Notes: generated by a model not told the origin, from the letters alone. Shown: positions 29,124 through 39,105, counted from the first letter of the stretch. The stretch is 64,000 nucleotides of DNA from an uncultured Opitutaceae bacterium (GCA_937902925.1 CALFNN010000081.1:1-64000); one strand, 5' to 3'. Translations and numbers: made by a program.

Positions 29124-31547
29124 ATGCTCGCCGACCTCCGTTTCGCCGTCCGTTCCCTCCTGAAATCCCCCGGCTTCACCCTCGTCGCCGTGCTGACCCT
29201 CGCGCTCGGCATCGGGGCGAACACCGCCCTCTTCAGCACGTTCAACACCCTCGTGCTGCACCCGATGACGGTCCCCCAGTCCGACCAACTCGTCCGCGTC
29301 TGGGCCAGCAACCCCACCGTGAACTTCAGCGGCCCGTTCCTCTCGTGGCCGCGTTACGAGTTCATCCGCGACCAGCAAAAATCCTTCACGAGCCTCTCGG
29401 CCGCCACCTCCACCGGTTACGCGCTCACCCGCGCCGGCGCCGAGCCCGAGCAGCTCAACGCGCTCCAGGTCTCCGCCAGCTTCTTTCCCACGCTCGGCAT
29501 CCAGCCGGTCCGCGGCCGCAACTTCACCGCCGCCGAGGACACCGCCGGCGGCCCCAATGCCGCGATGCTCAGCTACGAGTGCTGGCAGACGAAGTTCGGC
29601 GGACGCGAGTCGGTCGTCGGCGAAAACCTCATGCTCAACGGCGCGTCCTGCACCGTCGTCGGCATCCTGCCGCGCGCCCTCGGCAACCCGTTCGGCACGG
29701 TGATGGTCTTCGTGCCGCGCGCCTTCGAGGCCAACGGGCTCACGCCCGTCCAGGTGCAAAACGGCGCCGGTTATCTCGGCGTCACCGCGCGGCTCAAGCC
29801 CGGCGTGTCGCTGGCGCAGGCGGCCGCCGAGATGAAGACGCTCTTCGCCGACTACAACGCCGCCTACCCCGCGCGCCTCGACGGCAAGATCAACCCCGTG
29901 GTCGTCACGTTCGCCGAGGAACTCGTCGGCAACCTGAAGCCGACATTCTACCTGCTGCTGGCCGCCGTCGGCTTCGTGCTGCTCATCGCCTGCGCCAACG
30001 TCGCCGCCCTGTTCCTCGGCCGGCTCTCGGCCCGCCACAAGGAAATCGCCGTCCGCCTCTCGCTGGGGGCGACGCGCGGCCAGCTCGTCCGCCAGTTTTT
30101 CGTCGAGAGCCTCCTCTTCTCCGCCGCCGCCGGCGGGCTCGGCGTCCTGTTCGGCTGGTGGGCGCTCGCCGCGATCCAACGCCTCTCGTCGAGCCAGATT
30201 CCGGCGGGCGTCACTCTCACGGTCGACCCCGCGGCGCTCGCGTTCACCGTCGGCCTCTCCGTGCTGTCCGCGGTCCTGATCGGGCTCGTTCCCGCGTTGA
30301 ATGCCTCGCGCACCGACGTCGCCGAGGTGCTCAAGGACACCGCCCGCAGCGCCGCGGGCGGCACGCGCGGCGCCCGCGTCCGCGGCGGGCTGATCGTCGG
30401 CGAGGTGCTGTTGTCCGTCGTGCTGCTCGTCGGCTCCTCGCTTCTGCTCGTCAGCTTCGTCCGGCTGCAGCGCACGCCGCCCGGCTTCGAGGTGTCCGGC
30501 GTCGGCACCGCGTTCCTCAACATCGCCGGCCCGCGCTACGCCACCGGCCCGCAACAGGCCGACTTCTTCGCCCGGCTGGTCGAGCGCCTCGAGGCGCAGC
30601 CGCGCGTGCAGGGCGCCGCCGTCGCGGTCGGTCTGCCCCTCAGCGGTTTCCAGGTGCGCTCGCCCTATGTCGTCGGCGGCCGGCTCGTGCCGCCGCTGCC
30701 CGAACGCGCGCTCGCGCAGCTCGACATCGTGAGCGAGCACTACTTCGCCACCATGGGCGTCCCCCTCCGGGCCGGCCGCGCGTTCACGACCCGGGACAAC
30801 GAGCACGCCCCGGTCGTCTGCCTTGTCAACGAGTCGTTCGCCCGCCGGCTGTTCCCCGCCGGATCGGCCGTCGGAAAAATCCTCCGCCGCGGCCGCGACG
30901 CCGGGATCCCGTGCGAGATCGTCGGCATCGCCGCCGATGTAAAGAGCAACGGCCTCAACGCCCCGCCGCCCGACGAGATGTATCTCTCGTTCCGCCAGCT
31001 CGCCCGCCCCGGCGCCAGCCTGGTCGTGCGCACGACCGGCGACCCCGCGGCGCTCCAGGCGGTGATGCGCTCCACACTCGCGTCGCTCGACGGCACGATC
31101 CCGCTCACGTTGTTCGCCACGCTCGAGACGACCGTCCGCCAGTCGCTCGCCTTCCAGCGCATCACCGCGTGGCTCACCGGCATCTTCGCCGGGGTCGCGC
31201 TCGTGCTGTCGGTCGTCGGGCTCTATTCGGTGCTGGCCTACGCCGTCACGCAGCGCACGAACGAGATCGGCCTCCGCATGGCGCTCGGTGCGCAGCGCGA
31301 GCAGGTCGTCGGCCTCGTCCTCCGCCGCGGCCTCCGCCTCGTCGTGGTCGGTCTGGTCCTCGGGCTCGCCGTCGCCGCGGGCGCCTCGCGGCTCATCGCC
31401 ACGCTGCTCTACAACGTCCAGCCGCTCGACCCGCTCGTCTACGGCGGCGTCGCGGTCCTGTTCGCCACCATCGCGACGCTCGCCTGCCTCGTGCCCGCGC
31501 TCCGCGCCAGCCGCATCGACCCGCTGATCGCGTTGCGCGCGGAGTGA
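29124..31547 (+). CDS. Duplicated MacB/FtsX-type ABC permease 9
   Basis: 807 residues starting LRFAVRSLLKSPGFTLVAVL. It is clearly closest to permease 12: both have TPVQVQNGAGY in the first core, KPTFYLLL/KPTFYTLL before TM2, FLGRLSARHKEIAVRLSLGA-type FtsX segments, RTPPGFE before the second core, and NVQPLDP near the end. ATG at 29124 is the real start; the frame stays open far upstream through permease 8, but that stretch is a non-coding shadow. The tail is RIDPLIALRAE. Confidence 0.93.
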   Translation: MLADLRFAVRSLLKSPGFTLVAVLTLALGIGANTALFSTFNTLVLHPMTVPQSDQLVRVWASNPTVNFSGPFLSWPRYEFIRDQQKSFTSLSAATSTGYALTRAGAEPEQLNALQVSASFFPTLGIQPVRGRNFTAAEDTAGGPNAAMLSYECWQTKFGGRESVVGENLMLNGASCTVVGILPRALGNPFGTVMVFVPRAFEANGLTPVQVQNGAGYLGVTARLKPGVSLAQAAAEMKTLFADYNAAYPARLDGKINPVVVTFAEELVGNLKPTFYLLLAAVGFVLLIACANVAALFLGRLSARHKEIAVRLSLGATRGQLVRQFFVESLLFSAAAGGLGVLFGWWALAAIQRLSSSQIPAGVTLTVDPAALAFTVGLSVLSAVLIGLVPALNASRTDVAEVLKDTARSAAGGTRGARVRGGLIVGEVLLSVVLLVGSSLLLVSFVRLQRTPPGFEVSGVGTAFLNIAGPRYATGPQQADFFARLVERLEAQPRVQGAAVAVGLPLSGFQVRSPYVVGGRLVPPLPERALAQLDIVSEHYFATMGVPLRAGRAFTTRDNEHAPVVCLVNESFARRLFPAGSAVGKILRRGRDAGIPCEIVGIAADVKSNGLNAPPPDEMYLSFRQLARPGASLVVRTTGDPAALQAVMRSTLASLDGTIPLTLFATLETTVRQSLAFQRITAWLTGIFAGVALVLSVVGLYSVLAYAVTQRTNEIGLRMALGAQREQVVGLVLRRGLRLVVVGLVLGLAVAAGASRLIATLLYNVQPLDPLVYGGVAVLFATIATLACLVPALRASRIDPLIALRAE

Positions 31548-31553
31548 CCGCCC

Positions 31554-31658
31554 AATCGTTCTCGTTCTCCTAATCCTAATCGTTCTCCCAAAAGAAAAGC
31601 CAACGCCTGCCTCTTCCCGCCCGGGAGAACGAGAAAGATTACGATTAAGAGAACGATT
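31554..31658. repeat. Hairpin-forming intergenic repeat, copy 3
   Basis: Left arm about 31554-31588 (AATCGTTCTCGTTCTCCTAA, then TCCTAATCGTTCTC) and right arm about 31624-31658 (GAGAACGAGAAAGATTACGA, ending GAGAACGATT). This is the best preserved of the three copies. It occupies nearly the whole gap between permeases 9 and 10. Confidence 0.82.
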
Positions 31659-31673
31659 GTTTCACCCGCTCCC

Positions 31674-34082
31674 ATGCTCGCCGATCTCCGCTACGCCCTC
31701 CGCCAGCTCGCCAAATCCCCCGGCTTCACCGCCGTCGCCGTGCTCACCCTCGCCCTCGGCATCGGCGCCTGCACCGCGATCTTTTCCGTCGTCGACGGCG
31801 TGCTGCTCCGCCCGCTCGACTACGCGCAGCCCGACCGGATCGTCGTCGTGCGTTCGTCCGCACCGCCCGAGTTTCCCGAGTTCTCGGTGTCGCCGCCCGA
31901 CTTCCTCGATTGGGAAAAGCAGGCCAGGTCCTTCTCGCACCTCGCCGCCGCCACCGGCGCCTCGCTCAATCTCACCGGCGACGGCGAGCCGCAGCGGCTG
32001 AACGGGATCAAGGTCACCGCCCGCTATTTCGACGTCTACGGCGTCCAGCCCGCGCTCGGGCGCACGTTTCTTCCCGGGGAAGATGCGGCCGGAAAGAGTC
32101 ACGTCGCCGTCCTGAGTTATCCGTGCTGGCAGCGCCTCTTTGCCGGCGCAACCGATGTCCTCGGGCGCGCCCTCCAGCTCAACGGCGAGCCTTACACCGT
32201 CGTCGGCGTTACCCCTCCGGGTTTTGGCGCCGCGAACAAAACCGACGCCTTTGTCCCGATGGCGTTCACCCCGGACGAAACCGCCAACGACAACCGCGGC
32301 GCGCACTACGTCAGTGTCATCGGTCGGTTGAAGCCCGGGGTCACCGCCGCCCAGGCCGATGCCGAGCTCAAGCTCATCGCCGCCCGGCTTGCGCAACAAT
32401 ATCCCGACTCGAACAAGGGCTGGACCGCATTCGCGCTGCCGCTGCTCGACTACAGCGTGCGCGACGTCCGCGTCGTGCTCTGGACGCTGCTCGGCGCCGT
32501 CGGCTGCGTGCTGCTCATCGCCTGCGCCAACATCGCCAATCTCCTCCTCGCCCGCGCCACCGCGCGCCATCGCGAGATCTCCATCCGCGCCGCGCTCGGC
32601 GCCGGCCGTGCCCGGCTCGTCCGCCAGCTGCTCACCGAGAGCGTCGTGCTCGCCCTCGCCGGCGGCGCCGCCGGCGTGCTCGTCTCCCGCTGGGGACTCG
32701 ACGCGCTCCTCGCGCTCGCGCCCGCCAGCCTGCCGCGCACGGCCGACATCCATCTCGACGGCGGCGTGCTCGCGTTTTCGCTGCTGCTCAGCCTCGCGAC
32801 CGGCATCCTGTTCGGGCTCGCGCCGGCGTGGCTCGCGGCGCGCACCGACGTCAACGAGGCCCTCAAGCAGGGCGCGCGCGGCACGACCGAGGGCGGCGGG
32901 CGCGGCCGGCTCCGCAGCACGCTCCTCGTGCTCGAGGTGGCGTTCGCCCTCGTGCTGCTCGCCAGCGCCGGCCTGCTCGTGCGCAGCTTCGGCCGGCTCG
33001 CGCACGTCGATCCCGGCTTCAACCCGGAAAACGCCACGCTGATCCGCCTCTCGCTGCCGGCGAAAAAATACGGCCAGCCCGCGCAGCAGGCCGCGTTCGC
33101 CGACGCGCTGCTTTCCCGCCTCTCCGCGCTGCCCGGCGTGCAGGCCGCCGGGCTCACCCACTCGATGCCGCTCGTCGGTGACTACAACCTCAGCTTCGAG
33201 ATCCAGGGCCGCCCGGTCGCGCCGAGCGACCAGCCCAGCGCCAGCTACTACTCCGTCACGCCTGGCTATTTTCCCGCGATGGGCATCCGGCTCGTCCGCG
33301 GCCGGCTCTTCACCGCGCGCGACGATGCCAAGGCGCCGCGCGTCGCGATCGTCAACGAGGCCTTCGTGCGCCAGCATTTCCCGCACGAGGAAGTCCTCGG
33401 CCACCGCATTTATATCACCAACACTGCTCGGACTCCCGAGTCGTGGCGCGAGATCGTCGGGGTCGTCGCCGATGTCACGCAATCCGGCGTCGATCGCGTC
33501 ACGCCGGCGCAAACCTACGAGCCGTTCGCACAACAGCCCTTCGACTCGCTCAACGTCGTCGTGCGCACCAGCAGCTCGCCCGCGGCGCTGCTCGGTGCGC
33601 TGCGCCCCACCGTCTACAGCGTCGACAAGGACCAACCCGTCCGCGGCATCCAGCCGCTCGAGGAAATCATGGCGGCAAGCCTCTCGCGGCAACGGTTCGC
33701 GACGCTTCTCCTCGCGATCTTCTCGCTTGTCGCCCTCGTCATCGCCGCCGTTGGCATCTACGGCGTGATGGCCTACAATGTCACGCAGCGCACCGGCGAG
33801 ATCGGCATCCGGATGGCGCTGGGCGCCCAGCCGCGCGACGTGCTCGGCCTGATGTTCCGCCACGGCGCCCGGCTCGTCGGACTCGGCCTCGTGCTCGGCC
33901 TTGCCGGCACCCTCGCCACCGCCCGCGTGCTCGGCTCGCTGCTCTTCCACACCAGCACCCGCGACCCGCTCACGCTCGCCGCGATCACGCTGCTCCTCGG
34001 CGCCGTCGCCGCCCTCGCGTGCCTCATTCCCGCGCGCCGCGCCACCAGGGTCGACCCGATGACCGCCCTGCGCGCGGAATGA
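31674..34082 (+). CDS. Duplicated MacB/FtsX-type ABC permease 10
   Basis: 802 residues starting LRYALRQLAKSPGFTAVAVL, with TM1 motif LALGIGACTAIFSVVDGVLL. FtsX signatures are EISIRAALGA and EIGIRMALGA; the tail is RVDPMTALRAE. The N-terminus resembles permeases 1 and 13 more than its neighbours 9 and 12. Its start is 15 bp past hairpin repeat copy 3. No frameshift or truncation seen. Confidence 0.93.
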   Translation: MLADLRYALRQLAKSPGFTAVAVLTLALGIGACTAIFSVVDGVLLRPLDYAQPDRIVVVRSSAPPEFPEFSVSPPDFLDWEKQARSFSHLAAATGASLNLTGDGEPQRLNGIKVTARYFDVYGVQPALGRTFLPGEDAAGKSHVAVLSYPCWQRLFAGATDVLGRALQLNGEPYTVVGVTPPGFGAANKTDAFVPMAFTPDETANDNRGAHYVSVIGRLKPGVTAAQADAELKLIAARLAQQYPDSNKGWTAFALPLLDYSVRDVRVVLWTLLGAVGCVLLIACANIANLLLARATARHREISIRAALGAGRARLVRQLLTESVVLALAGGAAGVLVSRWGLDALLALAPASLPRTADIHLDGGVLAFSLLLSLATGILFGLAPAWLAARTDVNEALKQGARGTTEGGGRGRLRSTLLVLEVAFALVLLASAGLLVRSFGRLAHVDPGFNPENATLIRLSLPAKKYGQPAQQAAFADALLSRLSALPGVQAAGLTHSMPLVGDYNLSFEIQGRPVAPSDQPSASYYSVTPGYFPAMGIRLVRGRLFTARDDAKAPRVAIVNEAFVRQHFPHEEVLGHRIYITNTARTPESWREIVGVVADVTQSGVDRVTPAQTYEPFAQQPFDSLNVVVRTSSSPAALLGALRPTVYSVDKDQPVRGIQPLEEIMAASLSRQRFATLLLAIFSLVALVIAAVGIYGVMAYNVTQRTGEIGIRMALGAQPRDVLGLMFRHGARLVGLGLVLGLAGTLATARVLGSLLFHTSTRDPLTLAAITLLLGAVAALACLIPARRATRVDPMTALRAE

Positions 34083-34169
34083 CCAATCCGTGGCGAGCAT
34101 ATCGAACCAGCCATCTCCATCGCCCCGCCTGCCCGCCACCCGCCACTCACGGCTCGCTACTTTCCACCC

Positions 34170-36581
34170 ATGCACGACCTGCGCTACGCCCTCCGGGCCC
34201 TCACGAAGACGCCCGGCCTCTCGCTGGTCATCGTGCTCTCGCTCGGGCTCGGCATCGGGGCGAACACCACGATCTTTTCCTGGCTCAACGGCGCCATCTT
34301 CCGCCCGCTGCCGGGCGTGTCCGCCGACCTGCTCTGTGTCGAGGCGCGCGATGCCGCCGGCACCTATACCAACTCGTCGTGGCTCGAGTATCGGGATCTC
34401 GTCGGGCGGCTGCCGTCGTTCGCAAGCCTCGTCGCGCAGCGCCCGCGCGCGTTCTACCTCGGCGACAGCGAAAAGGGCGAGCGCATCTGGGGCGAATTGG
34501 TCTCGGGCAATTTCTTCGCCACGCTCGGCCTGCGCCCCGCGCTCGGCCGTTTCTTCCGGTCCGACGAGGCCGCGACCATCGGCGGCGCGCCCGTCGTGGT
34601 CATCTCGCATCGTTTCTGGCTGCGTCAGTTCGGCGGCCGGCCCGACGCGATCGGCCGGACGATCAAGCTCAACAACCGCACCCTCACCGTCGTCGGCGTG
34701 GCTCCCGCGGCCTTTGTCGGCGGATTGACCTCGCTGGCCTTCGAGGCCTGGGTGCCGCTCACCATGGCGACGGAGTTGACCCCCGCCACGAGCGAACTTT
34801 CGCACCGCGATAACCGCGGCTACATGCTGACCGGCACCCTCCAGCCCGGCATCGCGCGCGCGCAGGCGGAGGGCGAACTCGCCGCCGCCGCCCGCGCACT
34901 TGCCGCCGCGCATTTCGACACGAACGACGGCGTTCGCTTCGAACTTCTTCCGCTCTGGCGCAATCCCCGCGGCGGCGCGATCGTCAGCGGTGCGCTCGCC
35001 ACGCTCCAGTTGTTCGCCGCGCTGGTGCTCGTCGTCGTCTGCGTCAACACCGCCAACCTCCTCCTCGCGCGCGCCAGCGTGCGCCGGCGCGAGATCGGCA
35101 TCCGGCTCGCCTGCGGAGCCGGCGCCGGCCGCATCCTCCGCCAACTGCTCACCGAGAGCCTGTTGCTCGCACTCGCCGGCGCGGCCCTCGGTGTGGTCCT
35201 TGCGCTGTGGGGCGTCGACGCGCTCCGCCACGCGCCCGTGCCGACCAACCTGCCCGTGCGCCTGGACGCGGCGCTCGACTGGCGCGGACTGCTCTTCGCC
35301 GCCGGTGTCGCCATCGCCTGCGGCATCATTTTCGGCCTCGCTCCGGCGCTGCAACTCGCGCGCGCCGACGTGCAGCACGCGCTCCGCGGCGGCCGCGGCT
35401 CGCTCGCCGGTCGCAGCCGGTTGCGCGACGGACTCGTCGCGGCCGAGGTCGCGGTCGCGCTCGTCGTGCTCGTCCTCGCGGGGCTCTTCACGAAAAGTTT
35501 CCGCAACGCCCAGGCGATCAACCCCGGCTACACCCCCGATCGCGTGCTGCTCGTCACCGTCGATCTGGTCGGGCGCGGCTATACGCGGCCGGCCATGCGT
35601 TCCTTTGTCCGCGACGCCCAGCTGCGCCTCGCCCGGCTGCCCGGCGTCGAGGCCGTGGCCGCCGCCAACCTCCTGCCGCTCGATATCCGCGGCGTGCCCC
35701 GGGAGTCCGTCACGATCGACGGCTCGCCCCGTCAGCCCGGCGATACCGCGCAAATCATGTATTTCAACGCCACGTCCGGCTACTTCGCCACGATGGGCAT
35801 GCCGCTCCTCGCCGGCACCGACCTCGCGCCGCTCGACGAGCAGAAGCGCGCGCCGGACGCCGTCATCAACGAGGAAATGGCTCGCCGCTTCTGGCCCGGG
35901 ATCTCGCCGCTCGGCCATCATCTCCGTCTCGACGGCACGGATTTCGAGGTCGTCGGGGTCGTCCGCAACGCAAAATACGAAAACCTCGCCGAGCGCCCGC
36001 AACCGGCCGCGTGGCCCAACGCGCGCAATATGTGGCTTTTCACGCCGGTGTTTCACCTCCGCATTCCCTCCGGCGACCCGCTGAAACTCCTGCCGGCGGT
36101 GCGCGACGTCTTCCACACCCTCGACGCCGAGGTTTCGGTCTACGACGGCCGCTCGCTCGCCCAGCACATCGACAACAGCCTTTTCCTCCAGCGCACGCCC
36201 GCGCAGATGCTCGGGATCCTCGGGCCCCTCGCCCTCGTCCTCGCGGCCATCGGCCTCTACTCGGTGCTCGCTTACTCGCTCGCGCAACGCACCCAGGAAA
36301 TCGGCGTGCGCCTCACGCTTGGCGCCACCCCCGCGTCCATCATCGGACTGATGTTGCGCGAGGGCATGAAGGTGGTCCTCGCGGGCGCGGCGGCCGGCTG
36401 GATCGTGGCCTTCGGCTTCGGCTGGTGGTTCCGGCAAAAACTCGTCGGCGTGCCCGTGGGCGACCCGGCGATTTATGCGGGCGTGCCCGCGCTGCTGCTC
36501 GCGGTCGCCGCGCTCGCCTGCTGGCTCCCCTCCCGCCGCGCCGCGAAAGTCGACCCGATGACCGCCCTCCGCGCCGAATGA
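34170..36581 (+). CDS. Duplicated MacB/FtsX-type ABC permease 11
   Basis: 803 residues starting LRYALRALTKTPGLSLVIVL, with LGLGIGANTTIFSWLNGAIF in TM1. The Trp/Asn in that segment and the shorter beginning of the first core set it apart. FtsX signatures are EIGIRLACGA (Cys in place of Leu) and EIGVRLTLGA. The tail is KVDPMTALRAE. Domain order and length are otherwise normal for the family. The 87-bp gap upstream holds no recognisable element. Confidence 0.92.
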   Translation: MHDLRYALRALTKTPGLSLVIVLSLGLGIGANTTIFSWLNGAIFRPLPGVSADLLCVEARDAAGTYTNSSWLEYRDLVGRLPSFASLVAQRPRAFYLGDSEKGERIWGELVSGNFFATLGLRPALGRFFRSDEAATIGGAPVVVISHRFWLRQFGGRPDAIGRTIKLNNRTLTVVGVAPAAFVGGLTSLAFEAWVPLTMATELTPATSELSHRDNRGYMLTGTLQPGIARAQAEGELAAAARALAAAHFDTNDGVRFELLPLWRNPRGGAIVSGALATLQLFAALVLVVVCVNTANLLLARASVRRREIGIRLACGAGAGRILRQLLTESLLLALAGAALGVVLALWGVDALRHAPVPTNLPVRLDAALDWRGLLFAAGVAIACGIIFGLAPALQLARADVQHALRGGRGSLAGRSRLRDGLVAAEVAVALVVLVLAGLFTKSFRNAQAINPGYTPDRVLLVTVDLVGRGYTRPAMRSFVRDAQLRLARLPGVEAVAAANLLPLDIRGVPRESVTIDGSPRQPGDTAQIMYFNATSGYFATMGMPLLAGTDLAPLDEQKRAPDAVINEEMARRFWPGISPLGHHLRLDGTDFEVVGVVRNAKYENLAERPQPAAWPNARNMWLFTPVFHLRIPSGDPLKLLPAVRDVFHTLDAEVSVYDGRSLAQHIDNSLFLQRTPAQMLGILGPLALVLAAIGLYSVLAYSLAQRTQEIGVRLTLGATPASIIGLMLREGMKVVLAGAAAGWIVAFGFGWWFRQKLVGVPVGDPAIYAGVPALLLAVAALACWLPSRRAAKVDPMTALRAE

Positions 36582-36628
36582 TTTTCCACCACTGATAACG
36601 GACACCACACCCAGTCGCACCAATCCTT

Positions 36629-39034
36629 ATGAAACTCGCCGTCCGTTCCCTCCTGAAATCGCCCGGCTTCACGCTGGTCGCCATCCTCACCATCGCCGTC
36701 GGCATCGCCGCCAACACCGCGCTGTTCTCCGTCTTCGACCGGCTCGTCCTCAATCCCACCACGCTGCCGCGCCCGTCCTCCCTCGTCGCGATCTGGGCCG
36801 TTAACAACAACATCAACTTCGTCGCGCCGGCGGTGGCGTGGCAGCGCTACGAGGAAATTCGCACGCACGCCACGTCGTTCTCCTCGGTCGCCAACAGTGC
36901 CGGCGACAACTTCACCCTCACCGGCAACGGCGATCCCTACCAGCTCAACGGCCTGCGCGTCACCGCCTCGTTCTTCCCGACGCTCGGCGTCGCACCCGCG
37001 CTCGGCCGCAACTTCACCCCGGAGGAGGACGTGCCCCACGGCCCCGCCGTCTGCATCCTCAGCCACGAGCTGTGGCAGACGCGCTTCGGCGGCCGCGCCT
37101 CGATCGTCGGCGAGGTCATCCAGCTCAACGGCCAGCCATGGCAGGTCGTCGGCGTGATGCCGCCGCAGCTCGGCAATCCTTTCGGGCAGACGGAAATTTT
37201 CGCCCCGCGCGTCTACGAGATCGGCGGCCTCACACCTGTGCAGGTGCAGAACGGCGCCGGTTACTCCCAGCCGATCGCCCGCCTCAAGCCCGGCGTTTCG
37301 CTCGCACAGGCGACAGCGGAACTCGCCGCGCTCAGCCACGGTTACCACGACCAATTCGCCGGCCGGCTCGACGCCGACGTCGTCACCGAGCCGCGCGACT
37401 TCGTGGGCGCGCTCGTCGGCCCGCTCAAGCCGACGTTCTACACGCTGCTCGGCGCCGTGAGCTTCGTGCTGCTCATCGCCTGCGCCAACGTCGCCTCGCT
37501 CTTCCTCGGCCGCCTCACCGCGCGCCACCGGGAAATCGCCGTCCGCCAGTCGCTCGGCGCCACGCGCACCGCCATCGTCCGCCAGTTCCTCGCCGAGAGC
37601 GCGTTATTCTCGGCGGTCGCCGGCGTGCTCGGCCTCGTGCTCTCGCTCTGGGCGCTCGCCGCCATCCAGTCCACGGTCAGCTCCCAGCTCCCGCCCGGCA
37701 CGCAGCTCTCGCTCGACTGGCGCGCGCTCGTCTTCACGGGCGGCGTCACACTTGTCAGTGCGCTGCTCGTCGGACTCGTCCCCGCCTGGCAGGCATCGAG
37801 GTCGCAACTTGTCGAGGTGCTGAAGGACAGCGCCCGCGGTTCCTCCAGCGCGCACGGCGGCCGGTTCCGCGCCTACCTCATCGTCGCCGAAGTCGCACTC
37901 TCGGTCGTGCTCCTCGTTGGCTCGAGCCTCCTGTTGATCAGCTTCCTGAAACTCCAGCGCACTCCCCCCGGCTTCGAGGCGAAGGGCGTCGCCGCGGCCT
38001 TCGTTTCCGTTCCCGGCAACCGCTACAAAACCAATCCCGCGCAGGCCGACTTTTTCCTCCGCGTCATCGAGCAGCTCCGCGCCAACCCCCGGGTGAAGGA
38101 CGCCGCCGCGTCGCTCGGCCTGCCGCTGAACGGCTTCGGCGCGCTGTCGCCCTACAGCGTCGATGGCCGCCCGATCCTCCCGCTGCCGCGGCGCCCGCTC
38201 GCGGGGTTCCAAGTCGTGAGCGACGACTATTTCCGCCTGATGCACATCCCGCTCAAGGAAGGCCGGCCGTTCAACGCGCAGGACCGCGCCGGTGCCCCCG
38301 AGGCGTGCATCGTCAACGAGACGCTCGCCCGGCACTTGTTTCCCGGCGAGTCCGCGCTCGGCAAAGTTCTCCTCCACGGCCGCGACGCCGAGATCAAGAC
38401 CCAGATCGTCGGCGTGATCGCCGACGTGAAGAGCGGCGGCATCAACGCACCGGTGCCCGAGGAAATCTACTACGCGATCCGCCAGCTCGGCCGCCCCGGC
38501 ATGAGCGTGATGGCCAGGACCGACGGCGATGCCGCCGCCCTCCAGGCCGTGATCCGCTCCGCCGTGGCCGCAGTCGACCCGGACCAGCCGATCTCGTTTT
38601 TCCAGACGCTCGAAACAGCGCTCGCGACGAGCCTCGGCGTGCAACGCATCGTCGCCTCGCTCACCGCGGTCTTCGCCGGCATCGCGCTCGTGCTCGCCGC
38701 CGTCGGACTCTACTCGGTGCTCGCCTACGCCGTCATGCAGCGCACGGGCGAGATCGGCATCCGGATGGCGCTCGGCGCGCAACGCGGCCAGGTCGTCGGC
38801 CTCGTGATGCGCAGCGGCCTGAAGCTCGTCGCCCTCGGCCTCGTCCTCGGCCTCGCCGCGGCGGCGGGCGTCGCGCACGCGATCCAGACCCTGCTCTTCA
38901 ATGTCCAGCCGCTCGACCCGTTCGTCTACGCCGGCGTCGCCGTCGTGTTTGCCGCCGTCGCCATCTTCGCATGCCTGCTGCCGTCGCTGCGGGCCTCCCG
39001 CATCGATCCGTTGGTGGCTCTACGATCGGAATAA
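36629..39034 (+). CDS. Duplicated MacB/FtsX-type ABC permease 12
   Basis: 801 residues. The start codon lies directly at MKLAVRSLLKSPGF, so it lacks the three or four residues found before this segment in the paralogues. It is closest to permease 9 (shared motifs listed there). FtsX signatures are EIAVRQSLGA and EIGIRMALGA. It ends RIDPLVALRSE, a one-residue change from the common tail. It is the last plus-strand gene before the minus-strand island and so probably ends the long transcript from the 4863 promoter. Confidence 0.93.
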   Translation: MKLAVRSLLKSPGFTLVAILTIAVGIAANTALFSVFDRLVLNPTTLPRPSSLVAIWAVNNNINFVAPAVAWQRYEEIRTHATSFSSVANSAGDNFTLTGNGDPYQLNGLRVTASFFPTLGVAPALGRNFTPEEDVPHGPAVCILSHELWQTRFGGRASIVGEVIQLNGQPWQVVGVMPPQLGNPFGQTEIFAPRVYEIGGLTPVQVQNGAGYSQPIARLKPGVSLAQATAELAALSHGYHDQFAGRLDADVVTEPRDFVGALVGPLKPTFYTLLGAVSFVLLIACANVASLFLGRLTARHREIAVRQSLGATRTAIVRQFLAESALFSAVAGVLGLVLSLWALAAIQSTVSSQLPPGTQLSLDWRALVFTGGVTLVSALLVGLVPAWQASRSQLVEVLKDSARGSSSAHGGRFRAYLIVAEVALSVVLLVGSSLLLISFLKLQRTPPGFEAKGVAAAFVSVPGNRYKTNPAQADFFLRVIEQLRANPRVKDAAASLGLPLNGFGALSPYSVDGRPILPLPRRPLAGFQVVSDDYFRLMHIPLKEGRPFNAQDRAGAPEACIVNETLARHLFPGESALGKVLLHGRDAEIKTQIVGVIADVKSGGINAPVPEEIYYAIRQLGRPGMSVMARTDGDAAALQAVIRSAVAAVDPDQPISFFQTLETALATSLGVQRIVASLTAVFAGIALVLAAVGLYSVLAYAVMQRTGEIGIRMALGAQRGQVVGLVMRSGLKLVALGLVLGLAAAAGVAHAIQTLLFNVQPLDPFVYAGVAVVFAAVAIFACLLPSLRASRIDPLVALRSE

Positions 39035-39049
39035 ATCGCCCGGATTTAT
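39031..39049 (+). terminator. Weak hairpin overlapping the permease 12 stop codon
   Basis: Perfect 7-bp inverted repeat ATAAATC (39031-39037) and GATTTAT (39043-39049) with loop GCCCG; the stop codon is inside the left arm. The stem is A/T-rich and has no T-tract, so a rho-independent terminator is doubtful, but its place at the end of the array fits an operon end. Confidence 0.3.
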
Positions 39050-39105
39050 CAATGTTTCAGGTCAGCAACGTGCGAAGCGCGTTGGCTGTAGCGGCTGAAC
39101 CTTCA

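Noticed and set aside
26640-31547. An apparent 1,635-residue fusion protein on the plus strand
   Set aside because: Its first half is an Arg/Pro-rich shadow of permease 8 in another frame. Only the part from the ATG at 29124 has family motifs (permease 9).
15552-31658. Hairpin repeats as insertion sequences
   Set aside because: They are about 100 bp with no transposase and no visible target duplication; MITE-like origin remains possible, but an IS call is not supported.
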